This document shows, piece by piece, positions 24,392-35,875 of a stretch of 64,000 nucleotides of DNA (positions are counted from its first letter, which is position 1; every line of letters begins with the position of its first letter). A program made the position numbers and the translations under genes. The DNA is from Odontesthes bonariensis. Its lineage: Eukaryota > Chordata > Actinopteri > Atheriniformes > Atherinopsidae. The notes under the pieces were generated by a model. The model was not told the DNA's origin. It ran no database searches and saw only the letters and a program-made list of their open reading frames with translations. The stretch lies in assembly GCF_027942865.1 (NCBI RefSeq), contig NC_134509.1:34522197-34586196 (forward strand), given 5' to 3'.

Positions 24392-26326
24392 ATGTCGTCC
24401 AAGTGGGGAAAATATAAAAAGCACTACAGAAAGGAGTGGGAGTCCGAGGACGTCCTAAAAGCATGGATTGCACCTGTCCTGCAAGATTTGTCCAAGGCAC
24501 GGTGCAAATATTTCAAAAGCGAGATCCGGGCTCAACTAAGGGACCTTAAAGACCACGCAGAGACAAAAAGACACAAGGCTAACTGTCTCCCGAACGTCAA
24601 CACTAGCATCAAGTCCTTTGCTAGACCAACAACCAGTTCTGATGGCGAGATCAACAATGACCAGAAAAGAAGGGAAATTAGAGTTGCAACATACGTGGCG
24701 TGCCACACGTCGATCAGTGCAGTGGATGATCTGTCAGACATCCTAGAAGAGGAATTTGGGAAGTTTCGAATGCATCGCACCAAGTGCACGGCCATGATAA
24801 AATCAGTGCTGGCCCCTCACTTTAGAAGTGAGCTTAAGAGCGACATAGGTGAGTCCCCATTCTCCCTCTACTTAGACGAAATCACCGATATATCGGTCAA
24901 CAAGCTGCTCTGTATATGCATTAAATACCGCTCAATCAAGCATGGCAAATTCATCAGCACTTACCTGGGGCTGGTTGAGTTGAGTGGCGCAAATGCCAGG
25001 GCCATCACAGACGCGATACTTACCTTCGTGGAAATCTATGGCCTCAATATTAAAAACATGGTGGGAATCACCACAGATGGAGCGAGTGTTATGGTGGGGA
25101 AACACCACTCGGTGTTCACTCTGCTGAAGGAATTGCTGCCCGACCTGAAATTGATCAGATGCGTGTGTCATTCACTTGATATAGTGGCAAAGAAGGCCAT
25201 GGATCAATTGCCGAGCAATGTTGACTTCATGATAAGGGAGACCTTCAACTGGTTCAATCACTCAGCTAAGCGCCAATCTGAGTACAAAATTCTCTTTGAA
25301 ACGCTGAATGATGGACTGTGCCCACTGAAACTACTATCACCATGCACTACTCGTTGGTTAGGTGTAGCTGATTCAATCGACAGAATTGTGCAACAACGGG
25401 ATGCGCTGAAGCTGCATTTCAGTGTCGCTGCTGGTGTTGAACACTGCTACACAGCAAGGCTTCTGGGCGAAATGTACAGTGATCCAGCAAACATGCTGTA
25501 CATGCACTTCCTTCGGCCAATCTTGGGGGAAATAAAAGCTGTGAATAAAATCTTCCAACTGGAGACGGGGGACTCACTGGGTGTCTTTCGGGACCTTGAG
25601 AGACTTTACTTGTCCACTCTGAAGAGAGTCGCAAAGCCCAGTGTGTTCAGAATGAACCGGGACTGTCACCTCAGAGAACTCGACTTACAGGCAACCAGCA
25701 TATACCTTTCCGCTGAAGATGCTGACTTGGGCACCACATTCCAAGAAGAGCTCCGCGCGAGCACATTGGCCCCTGAAATGAAAGAAACCATCTCCGTGCG
25801 GTGCTTTGCGTTCATCAGAGAACTGTTGGTGCAATACCAAATGCGCCTTACTGACTCAATGGATATGCTGCGGAAAATGGAGCTGCTCTCCCCCAAGTCA
25901 GTCATGTCCACCATGGACAGACCAAGGGTGAGGGAGTTACCAATGGAGTTTTTTAGGTGCTCTGTTGACACCTTGGACTGCCAGTGGAGAAACGTGGCAT
26001 CAGCTGGTTTCCCTGGTGACGAGGCCATTGACACGTTTTGGATGGAGGTCGAAGCGTTCAAAGACGCAGGAGGAAATGCGTGTTTTCAAGATCTCGCCTT
26101 GGGTGCCATCCGCCTGCTATCCTTGCCCATATCGAATGCGCACATAGACAGAGCGTTCTCTCAAGTTGCGCTCCTGAAAGACAACACGCGAAATCGAATG
26201 GGACTCTCTCTACTGTCCAGTCTAATGGAAGTGTGCGCTGGCCTGTCCAGGAACGGATGGACGTCTGCTACATTCAGACCTCCCCAGCAGCTGTTGGAGA
26301 GACTTAATTCTTTAATGTACGAGTAG
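24392..26326 (+). CDS. hAT-superfamily transposase-like protein, 644 aa, fully open
   Basis: A single uninterrupted exon. The N-terminus (about residues 35-65) resembles a BED zinc finger, CKYFKSEIRAQLRDLKDHAE then KRHK, but the second zinc Cys expected after CKY is Phe. The RNase-H-like core begins about residue 155 with SLYLDEITDIS (first Asp) and TTDGASVMVG (second Asp region, with G and N/M variants), then CVCHSLDIVAKKAM, the CxxH of hAT proteins. The Glu-bearing helical insertion follows TRWLG. The C-terminus has LLSLPISNAHIDRAFSQV and NRMGL, the dimerisation motif. hAT proteins cut and paste DNA, and several have been domesticated in vertebrates. No matching terminal repeats or 8-bp TSD were identified. 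It could be a recent transposase copy or a captured gene. Confidence 0.85.
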   Translation: MSSKWGKYKKHYRKEWESEDVLKAWIAPVLQDLSKARCKYFKSEIRAQLRDLKDHAETKRHKANCLPNVNTSIKSFARPTTSSDGEINNDQKRREIRVATYVACHTSISAVDDLSDILEEEFGKFRMHRTKCTAMIKSVLAPHFRSELKSDIGESPFSLYLDEITDISVNKLLCICIKYRSIKHGKFISTYLGLVELSGANARAITDAILTFVEIYGLNIKNMVGITTDGASVMVGKHHSVFTLLKELLPDLKLIRCVCHSLDIVAKKAMDQLPSNVDFMIRETFNWFNHSAKRQSEYKILFETLNDGLCPLKLLSPCTTRWLGVADSIDRIVQQRDALKLHFSVAAGVEHCYTARLLGEMYSDPANMLYMHFLRPILGEIKAVNKIFQLETGDSLGVFRDLERLYLSTLKRVAKPSVFRMNRDCHLRELDLQATSIYLSAEDADLGTTFQEELRASTLAPEMKETISVRCFAFIRELLVQYQMRLTDSMDMLRKMELLSPKSVMSTMDRPRVRELPMEFFRCSVDTLDCQWRNVASAGFPGDEAIDTFWMEVEAFKDAGGNACFQDLALGAIRLLSLPISNAHIDRAFSQVALLKDNTRNRMGLSLLSSLMEVCAGLSRNGWTSATFRPPQQLLERLNSLMYE

Positions 26327-26328
26327 GC

Positions 26329-26575
26329 CTAACAGCTGATGCTGAAGGTAACGCGCTGTTTTTATTCTGAATGTAGGCTGTCCTGTGTTTTAAGTGTAGG
26401 CTAAAGAAAACTTAGTTCTGTTCGTTCATTCATTAATGCCATAACAGCTGATGCTGAAGGTAATGCCTGTTTTGTTCTCAATAGCCTATGTAGCCTGTGT
26501 GTATAAAGAAAACTTGTTACAATCTGTTATTATTAATTAATGCCATAACAGCTGATGCTGAAGGTAGACCATGTT
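26329..26575. repeat. Tandem repeat of about 105-112 bp, 2-3 copies
   Basis: AACAGCTGATGCTGAAGG recurs at about 26331, 26443 and 26547, each followed by similar sequence with GCCTGTGT and AAAGAAAAC motifs. It lies directly 3' of the hAT ORF and may be its untranslated or subterminal region. Confidence 0.75.
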
Positions 26576-26852
26576 CTGAATGTGCCTGTGTTTATTTGTA
26601 GGCCTATAGTGTAGCAGTGGACGCGCTCGACTTCTGGAATAGGCTAGAATAAATAACTTTGGGTGCGCGAAATTTAGGAGAAAAATCCGCACTCACGAGC
26701 CAAGTCTCATTATTTATCAATTACAACATGTCCACAAGACGCGTTTCGGCCCTTAAGCCACCATTGAATTGGCCTATACTGCCCTACAAAGGCAAAGTGT
26801 AGTAACTACGCCAACATTGAAACTGACAGAAATGCCTTCAAAGCCTTGGCAT
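26576..26852. other. Non-coding flank with CACAAGACGCGTTTCGGCCC motif
   Basis: Contains AATAAATAA and a sequence around GACGCGTTTCGGC that resembles a dispersed vertebrate repeat. No gene is seen. Confidence 0.35.
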
Positions 26853-27215
26853 TGTCACACTTAGAGAATGGAGGACGCAGATGCAGGAGATATAATTCCA
26901 ATACTTTTATTCGGAGGGCAGCAGATCAACAAGTTCCTCGTTAGAGAAGCTAAACGGGCTATGAAATATTAATCTGATAATATACTTTTCCAAAATGGAA
27001 AAGTATATCTATAAAATTTATCAAAAAAAACAAAAGACCATGAAACTTTAATGTTAACTAAATATCACTCCTACTGCGGAGGAAAAAACAAAAAGCCTCT
27101 CTTGAAAATCGGAGGAAATACACTAGGATAAGATTTACAAACAAAAAACGAACGAAGAATTATAGAAGAGCAGCGGAGTTATGTCGCTATAATAAGGTAA
27201 AAGATTACGGCCAAG
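26853..27215 (-). mobile_element. Truncated LTR, same family as the LTRs at 34551 and 49282
   Basis: Starts TGTCACACTTAGAGAATGG and follows the 34551-35297 LTR closely (GAGGACGCAGATGCAGGAGA, ATACTTTTCCAAAATGG, and so on) for about 300 bp, then diverges. The other end is missing. It lies in the same orientation as the 34551 copy. Confidence 0.7.
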
Positions 27216-27343
27216 TGTTTAAAAAAGACATAAATGACAACATACCTTTTGACTTTCTTCTCTTTCATTAATATGGTAGATCTCCCATAGTCGATCCCCT
27301 ATCCCACAGGTCGAGACCCCCTAGTGGCCTGGCGAACTTCCGT

Positions 27344-27676
27344 TGTGTTTTGAAAAGTGAGAGTGCACTGTTCTATGCTGTTGTCTGCTGGGGGAGTTGC
27401 ACTACAGACAGAAACTGTAGGCGCCTGGACAAACTTGTGAAAAAGGCTGGTTCTGTTGTAGGCAGAAGGCTGGACCCTCTCGGTGCTGTGGTGGAGAAAC
27501 GGATGAGGAGGAAATTGTATTCTCTTTTGGAGAATAATAAACATCCTCTCCACAGCATCCTGACAGAACAGAGGAGCAGCTGCAGAGAGAGGCTCATCTC
27601 TCTGCGCTGCAGGACTGAGAGGTTCAGGAGGTCCTTTGTTCCCACAGCCATAAGGCTTTTTAACAGTGACTGCTGA
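27344..27676 (+). pseudogene. C-terminal fragment of a jockey/L2-like LINE ORF2
   Basis: About 110 codons with CWGSCTTDRNCRRLDKLVKKAG, HPLHSIL and RTERFRRSFVPTAIRLFNS, matching the C-terminal region of the full LINE at 55052-58078 (CWGSSIRTRD...NLIKKAGS, HPLHETV, YRKSFLPTAIS). It is 5'-truncated, as is usual for LINE insertions, and followed by an AT-rich tail with TGATTGATTGA. Confidence 0.8.
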
Positions 27677-27767
27677 GTTCTTCTCAAATTGATTGATTGA
27701 TTTTTATTTATTTGTTTATTTTGTCATTTAGTCATTTATTATTATTTAGTTAGTAGTAGTATTATTA

Positions 27768-29105
27768 TTGTTGCATATTGTTGAAGGACGTGGTGTAAGT
27801 TGTTCAGTGAGAGGATGTAATTCTGATTTCCGGGTCAAGTCTTCATTTACCGCGCATATGTCACGGAAGCACAGAGGTTTTACAGTCAGCAGTGTAAGTG
27901 ACGTGTACAGAGAATCTGCTTCTCATCAGTCAACATCTACTCCACCTGAGTCAGGTGACTTTGCGGCTCACTGTGATGCAGGTGAAGCGACAGGCACAGA
28001 TGAAGTCGATTTGGACATATCTGAACATTTCGGTGATCTTTAACCAGAAACGTGAGTTTGTTCTACTTGAGATTGCAGGGGCAATTCCTTCTGCCTGTTT
28101 CAAATATACAGAACATTGTTGAGGAAATGCAAAACATAAATGAGTTGGGTCAAACATATACTTTGAGTAAACTTAGTTCACTGCTGAAAAATGACACATC
28201 GTTATCAGATGAGGACATAACCAAGGTTTGTGAGTCTGTCAAGGGATTTGATCTGTTCACTGCATGTCATACAGGGCCAATGCGAACCGCTTATTCAAGA
28301 GCCAAGTCATTCAAAGAAAAATTCAACGATGTTGAGCCTAAGAAAATGTTTTTAGGAAGAGATGAGAACAGGATAGATAGGTTTGCCTATTATGTGCCTG
28401 TGAAAGAGACCTTGAAATGTTTGTTAGAATCTGATCTGTGGCAGAACTGTGTGTCAGGAGAGCACTCACCCGAGTCTCCTTCAGATGTTCTAAGTGATGT
28501 TAGTGATGGTCAGATATTCAAAAACAATGATTTTTTTTGTTCAAAATCCATCATGTATCAAGTTAGTTCTATACCATTCTTTTTAAGTCTAAATGAATTC
28601 ATGGTGCTTGTTTTTGTTGTGAACTTAACTTGCCTGCCTGCCTGTTTGTTTGTTTGTTTTAGGGTAATCCTGCTTTACTTCCACACGGTTTATGCTGAGT
28701 ATGACAGGACCATTGTTCAAGACAACATCCCTTCCTTTGTGTCATCAGTGTGTATGATTTTTGGAAGCTACTACACCTTCAACATTCATTATCCATCCGA
28801 GCTGGCATCCACCCTAGAGTTCCTGCAGAGGTATGTCATTTTGAAATGTTCTGCCAACATTTTCTCTGTATTGAATGGTACCAAAAAAGAAGAATGGTGT
28901 GATATTTTATTGTTATTGTTTTTGAAGTTACTTCATCATTAATACTTTGTGTCTGTTTTTCTTCTGTTTCCCCAAGGTACTTTTGATCCATAAATCCTGA
29001 GAAGGGCACAAAAGTAGAGAAGAGCAGTACCTCCCGTCTACACTTGAACCCCAGAGTCCTCACCTTGATCCAAGACCTTTCAGACCATGAGTGGCGGGAC
29101 ATCTG
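27768..29105 (+). pseudogene. Decayed multi-exon C2H2-containing gene of unknown function
   Basis: The first part (27768-28043) has a C2H2-like finger, CSVRGCNSDFRVKSSFTAHM..KH. A frameshift near 28040 separates it from a long frame (28052-28558) with SLFYLRLQGQFLLP, FDLFTACHTGPMRTAYSRAKSF and DRFAYYVPVKETLK, ending at a GTTAGT donor after IMYQ. Then come an exon at about 28663-28831 (CMIFGSYYTFNIHYPSELAS...LEFLQR) and one at about 28978-29105 (NPEKGTKVEKSS...LSDHEWRDI) that carries an in-frame TGA soon after its start. The layout resembles a large family of uncharacterised fish proteins, seen from memory only. The exon joining the second and third parts appears missing. Confidence 0.6.
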
Positions 29106-29177
29106 AATATGGACTCAAGTAAGCCATGGTTTGGGGTGATGTCACAGATTAAACTTTGCTCTGGGTGGGTTAGTCCT

Positions 29178-29591
29178 TTAAAGCTGCGGTCGGCAACTTT
29201 TTTTTAGTCATATTAGCTTGAACTGTCATGGGATTCTGGAAGTAGAATATTAAATAGGCTGTTTAGGAAAAATAACGAAATCTGTAGCTCCCTCTGAAGC
29301 CTGTAATCATGCTTGCAAAAACCGAGCGCTCCCGGCTGTTTTTAACCAATCAAGTTAGGGTGGAGGAATCCTACCTGTCAATCACAGCTTGTGCACACGC
29401 TGCTGAGCGTGAGTCTGCCCCAGCTTGTGTGCGCTCACACTGGTGTGCACAACCTCGTCCACGGAGGGGGAGGGGTTTGGGGGGCGATTCGGAGCTTGTT
29501 AGAGGTTGGGGGTGGGACCTGAAAGTTGAATCAGTTCGAATTTTCCGACTTTAGACTCACAATTTTGAAAACCTGCCGACTGCAGCTTTAA
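29178..29591. mobile_element. TTAA-flanked MITE (family 1, copy 2)
   Basis: TTAAAGCTGCGGTCGGCAA at 29178 pairs with TGCCGACTGCAGCTTTAA ending at 29591. The ends match the element at 7035-7642 apart from a few substitutions, and both interiors contain GTCAATCAC/GATTGACAGG-type and CACGC motifs. Non-coding. Confidence 0.8.
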
Positions 29592-29744
29592 ACTTTAAGT
29601 AAACATTTACAGTAAACATTATGTGCATGTTAGTCTGTGTGCATCTCTTAAGTCTTTGTGTTTGTGAGTCTCAGTGTGTCTGTCTTTGTGTGTGTCTGTA
29701 AATCTGTGTATTTTATCATTAATATATTTGTGTTTTTCTTCATC

Positions 29745-30200
29745 AACACGGGGCATAGAAGTGGAGAAGAGCAGCAGTTCCCGTCTACACTCACCTTTAT
29801 CCAAGAAGGTTACTTAAGCTTGCATTATTGTTACAGGTAAAAATATTTTAAGTTCTGACAGTCTGGTTGCACATGTATTTTACATTCAAGGCCTTATTCC
29901 AAAATGTGTTTTTTGAGGGAAAGGAATAGTTTAAAATTAAGAAAAACAAAACCCATACAACTGTGAATGTTTTTGAAAAGTATTTTGAATACTTGTTTTG
30001 TACCCCAGTCGTCACCTTTATCTAAGGTTTATTATGGTTGCTTGCTTGCATTATTGTTTTAGAGATGAAGTTGTGACAGTATGGTTGCACGTTTTTTTTA
30101 AATTTATATTCAAGGCCTTGTGTTTTCCAAGAGGAAAAGAAAACAGAATATTTTAAAATGAAGAAAAACAAACTGTTGTTGAAAAGTGTTTTGCAAACCT
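29745..30200. repeat. Local tandem duplication of about 220 bp
   Basis: GTCACCTTTATC...GCATTATTGTTACAG...GTTGCAC...CAAGGCCTTAT recurs about 220 bp downstream (near 30010-30200). The left edge (29752-29800) also repeats part of the last exon of the C2H2 pseudogene (GTAGAGAAGAGCAG...CCCGTCTACACT). Confidence 0.6.
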
Positions 30201-31005
30201 TCTTTGAGACAATAAAATGGGGGTTTGAAATGACAAGTTGGTATCGTTTTTGTTTTGTGTTGCTGCATACTACAGGTTACAGTTCTCTTCACATTTATGG
30301 TAAAAGTCAAACCTAAAAAGAAACTGCAGTTTCACTGTAACCGTCAAATATAGAAGCGGTCAATCTTCTACTTTTTATCTGTCCCAGTCACAGTTTTCTT
30401 TAGCTGGCTTAGTTTTAACAGTAAATGTTACAGATGAAAATCTTTATTTGACATTGCGTCACAGTTTGTCTGTCTGTGTGTCTGTCTTACCGGTAATACT
30501 AATTTAATGAAGACATTCCTCAAATAATTCAATGATGGTATATAGATGTTTATTTCACTACAAAACATTGCTATTAATACTACAAAATATATTACATGAA
30601 ACACAACCTTTTAATAAAATAAGCAGAAAAATTCAGTAAAATTACTGTCTTATAATGAGGCTTTTACTGATGAATGATGCCTTTTGTCTGATGTTTTTCA
30701 GTGAAATTGAATGGGATTGGATGTAAAATAAGCAATTGCTACATGTAAATTGTACAGAAAAAAATAGCTTTAATAAAGGCATAGTCATGCTAATTTGGCT
30801 GAAAATGGACGGTGAATTTACCAGTTTAGTACGTACATTTTATAATATTATTTTGTAAAGGATTACAGTTTTAAATTGTAAAAATTACAGGTTGTTCTGT
30901 AATGTGTTTTACACTCCGCTGTGTTTTTTACAATATTATTCTGGCAACCACAGCTGCCAGTTTTTTTCTGTAAAAACAACGTTTTTTTTCTTAGATAAAA
31001 AAGAT
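30201..31005. other. Intergenic, no gene seen
   Basis: AT-rich sequence with scattered TTTACAG/CTGTAA motifs typical of a fish dispersed repeat (for example 30,830-30,985). No open frame of interest. Confidence 0.45.
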
Positions 31006-33033
31006 TGATTTATAAAAAAAAATGACCCTGTTCTACACTTAGTCCAATTTGAGAAGAGCTAATGTTTGGATGCTGTTTTTTCTTTTTAAACAAGTTTAAA
31101 CCTGACTTCAGCATACTTTGCCTTTAAGCTGAAGGTGGGAAGTGTTTATTTCAGAGGTTTTTGGTCATTTGAATATGAGTGACTATGAACTTTTTAAAAA
31201 TCTTCTTAGTGGAAACTTTAGAAAAGTGTGCAGACTTTGACATTTCTCAAACCTGATATTTTTCCTGTTGGAAGTATGTTGTTCCACTTTTCTGGGTTTC
31301 TGAGAGTGTTTTCTTCATGTTGGGATGCAACAAGTCCTCAGCAGAAGTTAGAATCTTCCACAACTGGTGGAGTGAAATGTGAAGAAAAAAAACTTGTGTG
31401 GCCTGATGGTGTTTATGTTTGTTTTTAAATGATGCTGTGATGATGCTTCTGAGGGAACCATGGCGATCATGGAATTCCTATGGGCTGTGGCCAGAAAGCT
31501 AAGAATCCTCTCACGGAACTGCAAACCTGAAAGTCCTGCAGCTCGGAATCATAGTTTAAGAGTAATTATTGAGCCTGAATATCACAGCACCTCTGAGCAA
31601 AGAAAAATTTAAAAAAAAACTCATCTTATGAGGAAGTTGGGCTGACCCCGTTGTTGGGCAGGACACCTGCTTTTCAAGACTGTGATAGCTGATCAAAGGA
31701 AAAACCCACACACAGTCACATGTGAAAGTGCTCCTAAATATGACAGATCTTAAGCCTTTACTTTGAAATAACTGGCCTCTCTGTACCATAATCACTTACA
31801 GAAGCACATACAAGTATTTTCCATTTTATTTGTGGTCTTGTTCACATGTAAACACAACACATTAGGATGGAACTTTGTCACTTCCTGTTTAGGTTTAGCC
31901 AATAACGCAGGGTTGGGACTTTAAAAATCCAGACTTATTAGTGAGGGTTAGGAAATGATCATGGTTAGGGGTCAAATGTAATCTTTTGACAGAGAGTTGG
32001 TACCTTATTTAGATAAAGGACAGTCTTTGAGTTAGGATTCAATTCAATTCAAACAAGAAAGAAAGCCTTTCTAATCTCAAATTGAAAAAGATAACATTAC
32101 AGTGATTGCTTTTCCACAATTTACATATTACCTTTACATGTGACTATAGCCCCTTTCACACTGCGACCCGCTATCTTAGCGGGTCCAAATTGCACCTTCG
32201 ACCCGCGTCGAGCAATGTGAACGCTTGGCGTGTCACCGTGACCCGTGTCGCCTGAAGCCGAGTTCAGGGGGCGGTGCCTAGTGGCAGAGCGTCACACGAA
32301 ACACATAAAAAGCTGGGCGTGTACAATAACGTAGGCACAAGCCATGCGTCGGAGGTAGGGTGAAATACACCTGTCTGCATCAAATTTTTTCAAACAAACG
32401 ATGGCGGGACACCTTGAGATATCATTTTTGCAATGCAGTTCATGGAGATGTTACTTTACGGTGCGTCTTGCTGCGTGGGAAACCGCGCTCTCCCATCTTT
32501 CTCGCCAGCCCTTCCAGCAGAGGTCCATCTTTCACCGTCCCCGACATGTGGCGGTAAATAACGTCCTCTGCTCGGGGGCTGGGGAGCTCGCGGACCTCCT
32601 TGTCTCCCCAGTTGGCCATATTAAAAAATGTCTCCAACTTGATGTAGGCTAAAACAGAGTAAAACTTGTTCTCACCTGTCGCTGTTGTTCTGAATCAGTT
32701 GTCCATTCTGTCTTTTAAACTCCTCACGTCACGCCCACGTCCGACCCGCGTCGATTGTGTTCACATCAAACTCGGCTCGGCAAAAAGACTAGGGTCCGAC
32801 GCGGGTCGAAAGGCGAGTCGAGTTGACGCGGCAGCCCGGGTCGGCAGTGTGAACGCAACAGCGGACACGCTAAATTCGCGAATTAAACGTGGGTTATTCG
32901 GCAGTGTGAAAGGGGCTTATGTGTCCCAGCAGGAAGCTGAGGACTTCAGTCTTGTGAATAGTTTTATCAGCTGTATAAATAAATATATATGATTTAATGT
33001 TCAACTCTTCATTCCAATTTCTATGTGTAACTA
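31006..33033. repeat. Tandem duplication, copy A (about 2.0 kb)
   Basis: From AAAAAAGATTGATTTATAAA at 31006 the sequence is repeated almost identically from 33034 (for example GAGAAGAGCTAATGTTTGGA, CCTCAGCAGAAGTTAGAATC). Copy A runs through GATAAAGGACAGTC to CAATTTCTATGTGTAAC at 33033 and contains a MITE at 32148-32917. The shared short frames are not genes. Confidence 0.85.
32148..32917. mobile_element. MITE with 17-bp perfect inverted repeats
   Basis: AGCCCCTTTCACACTGC at 32148-32164 is exactly inverted at 32901-32917, flanked on both sides by TAT, a 3-bp TSD of PIF/Harbinger type. The interior is GC-rich with many GACCCGCGTCG-type motifs and has no transposase. Confidence 0.82.
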
Positions 33034-33991
33034 TAAAAAAGATTGATTTATAAAAAAAAAATGACACTATTCTGCACTAAGTCCAATTTGAGAAGAGCTA
33101 ATGTTTGGATGCTGTTTTTTCTTTTTAAACAAGTTTAAACCTGACTTCAGCATACTTTGCCTTTAAGCTGAAGGTGGGAAGTGTTTATTTCAGAGGTTTT
33201 TGGTCATTTGAATATGAGTGACTATGAACTTTTTAAAAATCTTCTCAGTGGAAACTTTAGAAAAGAGTGCAGACTTTGACATTTCTCAAACCTGATATTT
33301 TTCCTGTTGGAAGTATGTTGTTCCACTTTTCTGGGTTTCTGAGAGTGTTTTCTTCATGTTGGGATGCAACAAGTCCTCAGCAGAAGTTAGAATCTTCCAC
33401 AACTGGTGGAGTGAAATGTGAAGAAAAAAAGTTGTGTGGACTGATGGTGTTTGTTTTTAAATGATTCTGCGTTGATGCTTCTGAGGAGGGAACCATGGCG
33501 ATCATGGAATTCCTATGGGCTGTGGCCAGAAAGCTAAGAATCCTCTCATGGAACTGCAAACTTAACCTGAAAGTCCTGCAGCTCGGAATCATAGTTTAAG
33601 AGTAATTATTGAGCCTGAATATCACAGCACCTCTGAGCAAAGAAAGATAAAAAAAAAACTCATCTTATGAGGAAGTGGGGCTGACCCCGTTGTTGGGCAG
33701 GACACCTGCTTTTCAAGACTGTGATAGCTGATCAAAGGAAAAACCCACACACAGTCACATGTGAAAGTGCTCCTAAATATGACAGATCTTAAGCCTTTAC
33801 TTTGAAATAACTGGCCTCTCTGTACCATAATCACTTACAGACGCACATACAAGTAATGTTCATTTTACTTGTGGTCTTGTTCACATGTAAACACAACACA
33901 TTAGGATGGAACTTTGTCACTTCCTGTTTAGGTTTAGCCAATAACGCAGGGTTGGGACTTTAAAAATCCAGACTTATTAGTGAGGGTTAGG
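33034..33991. repeat. Tandem duplication, copy B (left part)
   Basis: Matches copy A from 31006 to about 31,963 (GTGAGGGTTAGG), where a hAT end (CAAGGGCG) begins. The copy appears to resume at 59005 with GATAAAGGACAGTC, so the second half is displaced by about 25 kb. Confidence 0.85.
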
Positions 33992-34550
33992 CAAGGGCGT
34001 AACTTTGGGTCTACCATTGGGGGGGTTAAACTCGCAGCATATTTATTTATTCAATAATTTTCTTGCTTGCTAATTTGCCATTCCTGTGTTACAAATACAT
34101 TGTGATACTTTTACTGATTCAGGCTACTTAATGTAAATGCAGCTGTTCACTTGACTATTTATGCCATAATGACACAGTAGTTAAATTCAGTGTTTAAGCA
34201 CTAGCCAACAGTGGCAGCTGACAAGAACTTAAAGATTAATCAATTTCATCACTGTATTGGCACCTACATGCAGCAAATGTAGTATGCACAATGCAACTCT
34301 CAATACATCACACAATACAGGGTGGCACACTGGAGTGCAGCTTGCACCTTTATTCTGAACTGATTTCACATATTGGTGGGCATCACCAAATCTCACCATC
34401 CACTAACAAAATCTAAACGAAAGCATGTAAATACAAAAGACGGCCTACCTGTAAATCACATTTTAAGGTATGTTACAACATATTAGGCTGCAACTTAACA
34501 CACATACCATTCAGATAAAAGCACCAAACACCTGTTTGCGTCTTGGTGTA

Positions 34551-35297
34551 TGTCACACTTAGAGAACGGAGGACGCAGATGCAGGAGATGTAATTCCAAA
34601 GCTTTATTAGGAATGGCAGAAGCTTCAACAAGTTCCTCTAGAGAGAAGCTAATCAGGTTATGAAATATTATTCTAATAATATACTTTTCCAAAATGGAAA
34701 AGTATATCTATATATAAAATGTATCAAACTCAAAATCACTCCTCTAACGGAGGAAAAAACAAAGATCTATGAAATTTTATGATTAACTAAGGATCACTCC
34801 TGCTGCGGAGGAAAAAACAAAACGCCTCTCCTATAAATCGGAGGAAATACTCTATGATAAATTTACAAACAAAATCCACTCCAACTAGGAGGATAAAACA
34901 AGATGGCTATAATCAAAACTAACACTGTAACGCTTACAGGTTCTAATTTATTAAAATTCAGCTAGGAGAAACAAAAACGCTCTTTCGAGGATAAATACCA
35001 CGGGTAAACTTGGAAACAGGGCTTGGATTTCAGGCTTGGAAAAAGGCGAGGATGATGCACTTCATTCGGACAGATACAACACACTGGCACGAGACAGGGG
35101 GAGACGCAGACTCTTAAGCACACCGGGGTAATGGGAAACAGGTGGATTCATTCATACGACAATCAGACTGGAGCACGAGAGGAAAGGCAAGTGACCTGAA
35201 ACGAGAGGGAAGTTAATCTTTCAAAATAAAACAGGAAATGACGAAACAATACATGAAACAAGACAAAAACCCAACTTGACCTCACCGCGGTGTGACA
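34551..35297 (-). mobile_element. Solo LTR with perfect 5-bp TSD
   Basis: The 747-bp sequence starts TGTCACACTTAGAG and ends CCGCGGTGTGACA, flanked by GTGTA at 34546-34550 and 35298-35302. It belongs to the same family as the plus-oriented LTR at 49282-49984 and the fragment at 26853; orientation is inferred from the AATAAA-type signal, here on the minus strand. No internal retroviral genes are present. Confidence 0.9.
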
Positions 35298-35409
35298 GTG
35301 TAAAAGAAAGGAAAGAAAGGAACTGTATACACACTGACTTCTTAGTTTCTTAGTCTTCATTTTAAGGTATGTTACAACATATTAGGCTGCAACTTAACAC
35401 ACATACCAT

Positions 35410-35864
35410 TCAGATAAAAGCACCAAACACCTGTTTGCGTCTCGGTGTAAAAGAAAGGAACTGTGTACACACTGACTTATTAGTTAGGAGGTCCAATTTG
35501 TCCTGATGGATGTGACACACTGCAACATGGTTCAGCCTCTGCTGTGTCATAGTTGTGCGCAACCAGGTCTTTAATCGTCTAAGAGCACTAAAGCTCCTCT
35601 CTGCCTCAGAGGACGAGACTGGTACCACAAGGAGTAATCTGATCAGAGTTTCAACTTCAGTAAATAAGCCTCGCACCTCTATTGGCAAATATTTGAGAAC
35701 GTTTGTAGCCTCTCCACAGGTACTGTACATGTAATTATGTTTGAACATAGGTAGCTGGATTTCCAGCAGCTGGGCATTAATTTCTGGGTAGTCATAAACC
35801 ACCAGATCAATATTTCCAGAAAGCAAGGTGTTCTCCAGCTTTTGTAGGGTAAGAAGACCACCCT
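35410..35864 (-). pseudogene. hAT transposase C-terminal part (ZMYM1-like)
   Basis: About 138 codons with LLTLQKLENTLLSGN-type sequence, then VVPVSSSEAERSFSALRRLKTWLRTTM and RLNHVAVCHIH. SSxAERSFSALRRIKtwLR is the dimerisation signature of the hAT proteins annotated as ZMYM1-like or TTF-type zinc-finger proteins. The catalytic core is absent from this strand. Confidence 0.75.
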
Positions 35865-35875
35865 GCTGGAAACGT

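Noticed and set aside
28978..29105. In-frame TGA as a selenocysteine codon
   Set aside because: No SECIS-like structure was seen and the same gene has a frameshift and a missing exon, so decay is simpler.
31228..31428. Repeated 65-codon frame (also at 33267-33464)
   Set aside because: Identical only because of the tandem duplication. The C-termini differ by frameshift, showing no coding constraint.
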